From NCBI GenBank assembly GCA_034696485.1, contig JAQIWT010001294.1, positions 1 to 11,457 of the forward strand: 11,457 bases of DNA, in the 5' to 3' direction. Origin of the DNA: Isohypsibius dastychi (taxonomy: Eukaryota; Tardigrada; Eutardigrada; Parachela; Isohypsibiidae). The position numbers and the translations under genes were made by a program. Within the stretch, counting starts at the first letter, position 1; each line of letters opens with the position of its first letter. Under the pieces are notes generated by a model. It worked only from the letters and a program-made list of their open reading frames with translations. It was not told the origin of the DNA and searched no databases. Below are positions 6,489 through 11,457 of the stretch, one piece after another.

Positions 6489-7460
6489 CTATGAGGATAG
6501 AATTTGCATACCACCGTTGGCTGTCGTCATGATAGCAGTTCTGGGGTCCTGATCCAAGGACAATGGAAGAACTACCTTGGGTTGTTTCCCCGAGCATTGA
6601 ATTGCCTCGGCAAGTCGCTCTGTTGTCAAAATCTTGACGATTTCTGACGTGGCCATTCCCACCCCTTTGAGGATTTCAACAGACTCGGCGATTGTTTTCA
6701 TTCGTCTTAGACGCACTTGTTCTTCTGCTTCGGCTTCAATTGTTTTAATATCAGCCTGTAATTTTGCAGCCTTCATCTTGGTCGAGGCCTCCATTTCTTG
6801 AATGGATGCCTGTCCTTCCAGACGGACCTTTGCGGCAACGTTGTTCAGGTACTCGCGAGAGAGAGTGATTCCTCCATAATCATTAACAATTCGGATTGCT
6901 TTGAGAAGATATTTTTTGAGGTCAGCGGACAGGGATGCAAGATTATCTGGGTGATTTAGTTCCTTTTGAACGAAAGCATAATTTTGAAGGTCGCCACTGT
7001 TCATCTTGCTCAGTTTATCCGTCAGCCAACAGTTGATCACAGTTTTTGCTCGAGAATCAACCGCCTCACCGCCTAGGCGCTCGAGGTCCTCAGCGGTGTA
7101 TGGCAAGATACAAACCTCGACCTGAAAATCGACAGTGGCGACGATACCATCCGCGGTGCGAAGTTCCGCCCGAGGCGGATCAATTATGAATGGATGTGCG
7201 TCCGGTCCGGGGAACTCTTGGAACGATGTGAAGACCTTGTTTGGCACATTTTCAAGGTGTGGGCCCACGAAGTTCCAGTAAGAGTCCTTGATTTGGAGTC
7301 TGCCCGTATATTTGTTGAGAAACACTCGTCTCTGGCGTCTCGGAATGGTCCTCACGCAGATCAGCAGAACGAAAAGAGCCATAAATAAGGTGACGGCTGT
7401 GGCGATGTATCTATCGAAGACAAGGGGCAAAACACCCTCGTTGTGCGACATCTTCTTCAT
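6489..7460 (-). CDS. Divergent stomatin-like SPFH/Band 7 membrane protein
   Basis: The product has 323 residues with the stomatin/slipin layout. A single hydrophobic membrane segment spans about 18-36 (YIATAVTLFMALFVLLICV). It is followed by a basic stretch RTIPRRQRR (37-45), which by the positive-inside rule places the rest in the cytosol or matrix. An SPFH/Band 7-like domain covers about 40-205, including the family-typical beta segment AELRTADGIVATVDFQVEV (98-116). A charged Ala/Glu/Lys-rich coiled coil covers about 205-260. A C-terminal oligomerisation-like segment at 296-303 (KVVLPLSL) resembles the FPLPID motif of stomatins. Such proteins form ring oligomers that organise membrane microdomains and regulate channels or proteases. 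The start at 7460 has A at -3 and an in-frame TAA 27 bases upstream; ATG at codon 4 is an alternative. Similarity to named subfamilies is low, so stomatin, SLP-2, erlin or a lineage-specific member are all possible. Confidence 0.75.
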   Translation of the reverse strand: MKKMSHNEGVLPLVFDRYIATAVTLFMALFVLLICVRTIPRRQRRVFLNKYTGRLQIKDSYWNFVGPHLENVPNKVFTSFQEFPGPDAHPFIIDPPRAELRTADGIVATVDFQVEVCILPYTAEDLERLGGEAVDSRAKTVINCWLTDKLSKMNSGDLQNYAFVQKELNHPDNLASLSADLKKYLLKAIRIVNDYGGITLSREYLNNVAAKVRLEGQASIQEMEASTKMKAAKLQADIKTIEAEAEEQVRLRRMKTIAESVEILKGVGMATSEIVKILTTERLAEAIQCSGKQPKVVLPLSLDQDPRTAIMTTANGGMQILSS

Positions 7461-7505
7461 CTTGACAGGGTTATAAACATAAGCTTAGCGTGCGATTTTC
7501 GTCGG

Positions 7506-7516
7506 TAAATATATTT
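7506..7516 (-). promoter_or_regulatory. TATA-like AT-rich element of the SPFH gene
   Basis: In transcript sense this reads AAATATATTTA, about 46-56 bases before the SPFH ATG, a position compatible with a TATA box and a short leader. The decamer AATATATTTA also occurs upstream of the importin gene at 2540-2549, though much farther from that ATG. Confidence 0.3.
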
Positions 7517-7703
7517 GACAAATCAACTTGCTCGACTCGACGGCGACGTCAAATGACCTGTGATAACGCAACCCTTCGCGTGCTTTTGCTTTAGCATTGT
7601 CTGCGCACAGCTGTTCGGTCAGGATAGATTTGCTATCACACGTTCTCCAACAGATGATTCTTTGAATAAACCTGCGACTCCTATGTCTTGAGAACGCGGA
7701 AAT

Positions 7704-7734
7704 CTTGTGAACAGGTGTCTTGGGAACAGGTGTC
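7704..7734. repeat. Tandem 15-base duplication with two E-box cores
   Basis: Two adjacent copies read TTGTGAACAGGTGTC and TTGGGAACAGGTGTC (period 15, one mismatch). Each contains CAGGTG, which is CACCTG on the other strand, an E-box core. It lies in the upstream region of the SPFH gene. It could be a recent slippage duplication or a paired regulatory site. Confidence 0.5.
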
Positions 7735-8055
7735 GAATACGGTCGTGCGGGTTCGTACTCTGTTTGGCATGCCACAGCTCAGCAGTCAGCGGTTCCCTTT
7801 CCCCTTCTCGCTTCATGCTGAAAGTAGTTTTGGTGGTTGATTTGTGCCAGGTGATGGATCAGCAACTTGACTCGTTGGATATTGACGTTGTTCAGAAGGA
7901 GATCGTCAAAATTCCTTCTTGTTGTCGAGTTTTCTGTTAATGTTAGAGGTCGGTGGGTCTTCTTCACCATACTGCTTTGTGTCTCTCTATGACTCGTTAA
8001 TCGCAAAATCATGTAATAATAGAAGGTATTTTCAAATAGTTACAAAGTGACATGT

Positions 8056-11000
8056 TCAGGTTCTCCAACCATCTTCAGCGACGTGGAACATCGCCTTGGC
8101 AGCTGTCGTACGCACTGCTGCGTCGCTCGCATACACCGCCACATGCTGAATTTGTCCCAATAGATGGATGAGGTGAGGCTTTCTGTAGCTTTTAATCAGC
8201 GCAGCAGATAGGGCGAGGTCACAGACCGATCTTGTGGATTCGCTTAGATTGTTGTGATCAATTTCAAGATCTACCAAACGCTGAAGGAGTGGACCAAACG
8301 CGATGTGGTCATGCTGCATAAGTATATCACTTCCACAAACGAGAAGCGACGAGACGAGGTCCCTAGCCAACTGTTTATCGGCACCGCTGCCGATGGAGAC
8401 GATGTCCATGATAGTCCCCAACACCATAGCCTTGGTCTCAAACGGCGTATCTGGTGATTCTGTTTTCTGCTCAATTCTGCGCAACAGGTTTTCCTTCATC
8501 GCCAGTGGAACTTTGCCTCTTCTCAGTAATGAGACGCCTTCATTTATGAACACAGACATCACAACGGAGTTATCCTGGGACTTGAGGAGCACTCTCATCC
8601 ACATATCTTCGCACTCCTGATCTAGCAAACCAGATCCCGGTAAAGCATCAAGTCCAGCAGAGACAATCTGGTGGGTGAGCTCCGCCTCACTCGTTAGAGC
8701 CTCTCTCAGACATCCTGCCTTCACCGAGTCCGGTGATTGGGAGAACAACTCGGTGTACACCAATCTAAGCTTGTTCTTGAAGTCATCCTCCTCCACGATC
8801 GCTCCTTTTGAGTCGCCATGTGAAACCTTTGGAGGCCTGTCCGATATGCTTTCGTCTCTGATGAGTTTTTGCAGTTCAACAAAAATCACTTTAACCCAGA
8901 TTTCGTCGTTTTCGACCGGAGGAATTTTACTGTACGTCCTCAAAATATTTCTCTCTAGAGGGCTCACAAACTTGCTCGAGTTCTTTAGCTTGGCGAAATG
9001 CCGTGCCCATAGTGCGCATGACGGAAGAAAGACCATCAGGGTTCGGGCTTCCCTCAGCACGGTACATTCTTTTGTCTCTAATAACTCTGCGTAGATGTTG
9101 ACAATCACGGCAGCCACATCGCCATCGAAGGGTGGAGCAGGTCGTGATCCAAGACGTTCAAACACGTTTAGAATCGAAGGCCACAACCACAAATGCATCG
9201 TCATTGCCAAAACACGCGATTTCTTCAGGTTATGCTCATCGATGGTTTCATCTCCGTCCAAAACCTCGTCAAGACTGGACGATGCCGATGGTGCAGGCGT
9301 CCTAACAAGCGCACCGTTGATAACTCGCATGCCTGGCACGGCGTACTTGAGACGTGACTTTGCTCCGCAAACCAACAAGACGAGCTCCTCTAACACACTA
9401 ACAGCCGCCAAAACAACATCCTTAGCCGGAGTGTTCGAATTGAGAGCACGCTCAACACATGACAGTGTCCTATCCCACAATTCTGTAAACCATGGTAACT
9501 GCTGGTATCCCTCAACCTTGGTCATGATGGAAGCTACGACCTTACCGGTGCCTTGCAGTGCAGTCACCCTCGTTTCGCGCCACTGTTTCTCTTCTGTATC
9601 CTGGGAATGATGTAGAGTCATACGGAGATCAGTGTGACTCGAAAGTCTCTCCCCCAAAACGTGCTCAGATGCATTTGCCGAAAATGCTTTCGCATCAACG
9701 GCATCCACAAGTGGCAGCATAATGTCGAGAGCGCATGTCCTCCACGATGCTACTGTCAGCCTATCACCACAAGCTACAATGTTGGTGCACAGAGATCGTA
9801 GAGCAGAGTTTCTGACTTCCATCCGAGGGTCCAGACTGAGACCCCTCAATTGGTCGAAAACGTGCAGCCATAGAGCATTAGCTTTGAGAAGTGACTCTTT
9901 CGTTGGTGCGTTGTTCGGACTATCCTTTAGGAACTCCAGACACTCGTCGCCTTTTTCGCACAGAAGCCACAGGTGGTGCACCGAGGTGAGAGCCATGTTA
10001 ACATCATTTTGCTGTTCACCAAACGCTCGCAGGCAAAGCGCGAGAGATGGAAGACAACCCATATCGAGTGAGGGACGATAGTCGTCCATTATCAGCTGAA
10101 CAACCTTAAATGCGTTTCCACTCGTTTGCTTGTTGCTCTGTAGTGTGGTTGAAATAATGAGTAACTCTGCCACAATCAACCCCCAAAGGCCCTCTAATCG
10201 GTGTCCTGTACTCGATATGAATCGATACAAGGCCTGTAATGCTTGATCCTTGGTGTCAGCCTGAGGTGAGCGCGCCAACTCAGTGAATTTACGGACCACG
10301 TCACGGCGCAACGCTGGTTGATCTTCACTGGTGACAACCTTGGTCACTAACTTTTCCATCGCCTTGACTGCAAACGCCCTCAATTTGGCATCACTCTCAG
10401 ATGACGCGATGGTTAATAATGTGCTTCCAACAACTTCCCAGACCTTTCCAATTCGATCCATGTTGAGTTCTGCTGTTTCCACAAGTTTGTCCACGGCAAA
10501 AGGGGGAAATCGAAAATCATCAGCCTCAAGCAAGCTAGTTAGGTGTAGTGTTTGCTGGGAGTTTACGCTTGCCAAATTACCCGAGCTACCATTAAGCATC
10601 GGTGAGGCTGTTTGAACGATCGCAGTCTTGATAGATTGCGTTATCCCATCCAACAACCTACGTGGCGCGGATTGTTGCTGCGGAACCACTGATTTCGCAG
10701 GTGAATTGACTATTGAATTCGGACCAGACATGCTTCCCGGCGTTGTCGTGGAAGCATGCGCAAGATTTGTGAATATCATCTGCGAAAGAGCGATAACCAT
10801 GTGGGAGACAGCATCATCGTCCAAGTACTTGGAAGTTTCGAAAAGGTTCCTTAACATAGATTCGATCATCTTGGTTTCTGCATCCATCTCCTCCTCGTCC
10901 AGATCCTCCTGTTGGGCCGATCCATTACCACCGTCTTCACTCCCATTGTCAGAAGCAGCATATTTCACCGCCAACTTTCTTTGAGCGCTCTGCACATGCA

Positions 11001-11457
11001 AAACTAAATCAAGTTGCTCAAAGGTCTCGAGAACAATGTGCCAAGAGGTACCCAAAATGGATCCCAAACCGTGCGCCACATTAAAGAGGGTCTTGAGTAT
11101 TTGGAGGTGTTTATGAGTCAAAAGTCTTTCATTGTGCGAAAACGAAGCCGAATTCAGCATCGTCCCGTTGCTTGTTGCACCGCCACCTTCATGATTTCTT
11201 CCTCCACCCGAGTCAGAGGGTGACTGAAACGACGTCAAATTGGAGGAGAATGACGCAAAATTATCAGGCAACGAATATTTGCACATGGACGAGATAAAGG
11301 CATCCCGAGGCTCGACGAGCCGAACACCACCACAGCTTGTTGTCAAGGAGAGATAAGCTCTGAGGATGTATTGGACCATCCCCTCTTCCTGACAACCCGC
11401 TAACAATGCAGATAACGCGGCAATACAAGCCTTCCACGTGGACTCCAATAGAATTTT
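8056..11457 (-). CDS. MON2 homologue, C-terminal part (partial at window edge)
   Basis: MON2 is a large Sec7-like scaffold without a Sec7 catalytic domain. It acts at the trans-Golgi network and endosomes with DOP1 and flippases in retrograde trafficking. The frame is open to the right edge (codons KILLESTWK...), so the first in-window codons are internal and no start is seen; 1133 codons are present, ending at TGA. Diagnostic matches to animal MON2 include RDAFISSMCKYSLP (about in-window residue 47-60), SILGTSWHIVLETFEQL (GAVLGTSWQLVLATLQHL in animals), KYLDDDAVSHMVIALS, and HHSQDTEEKQW (about 616-626; HHSRDTAEKQW in animals). Helical repeats fill the rest. Ser/Gly/Asn-rich insertions lie at about 70-100 and 232-299, and an acidic one at about 169-190. 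The C-terminus LLRRGKVPLAMKENLLRRIE parallels the vertebrate end region. The DCB and most HUS sequence must lie outside. No introns interrupt the frame. Confidence 0.88.
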   Translation of the reverse strand, partial: KILLESTWKACIAALSALLAGCQEEGMVQYILRAYLSLTTSCGGVRLVEPRDAFISSMCKYSLPDNFASFSSNLTSFQSPSDSGGGRNHEGGGATSNGTMLNSASFSHNERLLTHKHLQILKTLFNVAHGLGSILGTSWHIVLETFEQLDLVLHVQSAQRKLAVKYAASDNGSEDGGNGSAQQEDLDEEEMDAETKMIESMLRNLFETSKYLDDDAVSHMVIALSQMIFTNLAHASTTTPGSMSGPNSIVNSPAKSVVPQQQSAPRRLLDGITQSIKTAIVQTASPMLNGSSGNLASVNSQQTLHLTSLLEADDFRFPPFAVDKLVETAELNMDRIGKVWEVVGSTLLTIASSESDAKLRAFAVKAMEKLVTKVVTSEDQPALRRDVVRKFTELARSPQADTKDQALQALYRFISSTGHRLEGLWGLIVAELLIISTTLQSNKQTSGNAFKVVQLIMDDYRPSLDMGCLPSLALCLRAFGEQQNDVNMALTSVHHLWLLCEKGDECLEFLKDSPNNAPTKESLLKANALWLHVFDQLRGLSLDPRMEVRNSALRSLCTNIVACGDRLTVASWRTCALDIMLPLVDAVDAKAFSANASEHVLGERLSSHTDLRMTLHHSQDTEEKQWRETRVTALQGTGKVVASIMTKVEGYQQLPWFTELWDRTLSCVERALNSNTPAKDVVLAAVSVLEELVLLVCGAKSRLKYAVPGMRVINGALVRTPAPSASSSLDEVLDGDETIDEHNLKKSRVLAMTMHLWLWPSILNVFERLGSRPAPPFDGDVAAVIVNIYAELLETKECTVLREARTLMVFLPSCALWARHFAKLKNSSKFVSPLERNILRTYSKIPPVENDEIWVKVIFVELQKLIRDESISDRPPKVSHGDSKGAIVEEDDFKNKLRLVYTELFSQSPDSVKAGCLREALTSEAELTHQIVSAGLDALPGSGLLDQECEDMWMRVLLKSQDNSVVMSVFINEGVSLLRRGKVPLAMKENLLRRIEQKTESPDTPFETKAMVLGTIMDIVSIGSGADKQLARDLVSSLLVCGSDILMQHDHIAFGPLLQRLVDLEIDHNNLSESTRSVCDLALSAALIKSYRKPHLIHLLGQIQHVAVYASDAAVRTTAAKAMFHVAEDGWRT

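Larger units (their letters stand above)
7461..8055. other. SPFH-gene upstream region and MON2 3' flank
   Basis: No gene is supportable. Frames of 65 and 77 codons with ATG starts exist on the minus strand (7619-7816 and 7779-8012), but neither has recognisable similarity or composition. For the SPFH gene (-), an AT-rich TATA-like element lies at 7506-7516, about 50 bases upstream of the ATG, and a 15-base tandem duplication lies about 245-275 bases upstream. The MON2 3' flank lies next to 8055, has no AATAAA, and carries TGTAA in transcript sense near 8040-8047. Confidence 0.55.

Noticed and set aside
7745-7765. GGGTTCG reminiscent of a tRNA T-loop
   Set aside because: The flanking bases do not form the T stem, and no acceptor or anticodon arm is present at the right spacing on either strand.
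7485-7940. Frames of 96 (minus) and 77 (plus) codons in the SPFH/MON2 spacer
   Set aside because: Both begin at GTG rather than ATG, and neither shows a recognisable motif.
7779-8012. 77-codon minus-strand frame just after the MON2 stop
   Set aside because: It has an ATG but no recognisable similarity, and its position is that of the MON2 3' flank.
8254-11223. Several plus-strand frames of 67-171 codons opposite MON2
   Set aside because: All lie antisense to the conserved MON2 frame and have no recognisable content.
11446-11448. MON2 start near the right edge
   Set aside because: The codon there is TTG and the frame stays open to the last base. Homology shows that several hundred N-terminal residues are missing, so the gene is partial.

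Overview
This is nuclear DNA from a eukaryote. It encodes four housekeeping proteins with clear or probable eukaryotic identity: a nucleoside diphosphate kinase, an importin-5/Kap121-type karyopherin, a stomatin-like SPFH membrane protein, and the C-terminal two thirds of the Golgi scaffold MON2. The three longest run for 1161, 323 and at least 1133 codons with no interruption. That points to an intron-poor genome of moderate GC, probably a unicellular alga or other protist. Intron-poor red algae are one possibility, but the sequence does not settle the lineage. There are no bacterial operon features, CRISPR arrays, tRNA or rRNA genes, or recognisable transposons.

Layout. Positions 1-887 have no supportable gene; they hold a TATA-like element at 357-364 and scattered short inverted repeats. 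A small minus-strand reading frame at 888-1142 could encode an 84-residue acidic and serine-rich protein with a SUMO-interacting-motif-like segment. Positions 1143-1773 are non-coding upstream sequence with a GC-rich hairpin and a possible alternative first exon for the next gene. The nucleoside diphosphate kinase lies at 1774-2268 (+). Positions 2269-2908 are intergenic and carry repeated GAGTGG motifs and a 6-bp hairpin. The importin gene runs 2909-6394 (+) and meets the SPFH gene (6489-7460, -) tail to tail, with 94 bases between stop codons. Positions 7461-8055 are the SPFH upstream region, with a tandem 15-base duplication, and the MON2 3' flank. MON2 (-) then fills 8056-11457 and runs off the right edge; its DCB/HUS N-terminal part is outside the window.

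The genes do not form a shared pathway. They cover nucleotide metabolism, nuclear import, membrane-domain organisation and Golgi/endosome trafficking, which is normal for unlinked eukaryotic neighbours. I found no convincing undescribed multi-gene system. The points most worth a second look are the small SIM-like protein, the uncertain first exon of the kinase gene, and the divergent SPFH protein.
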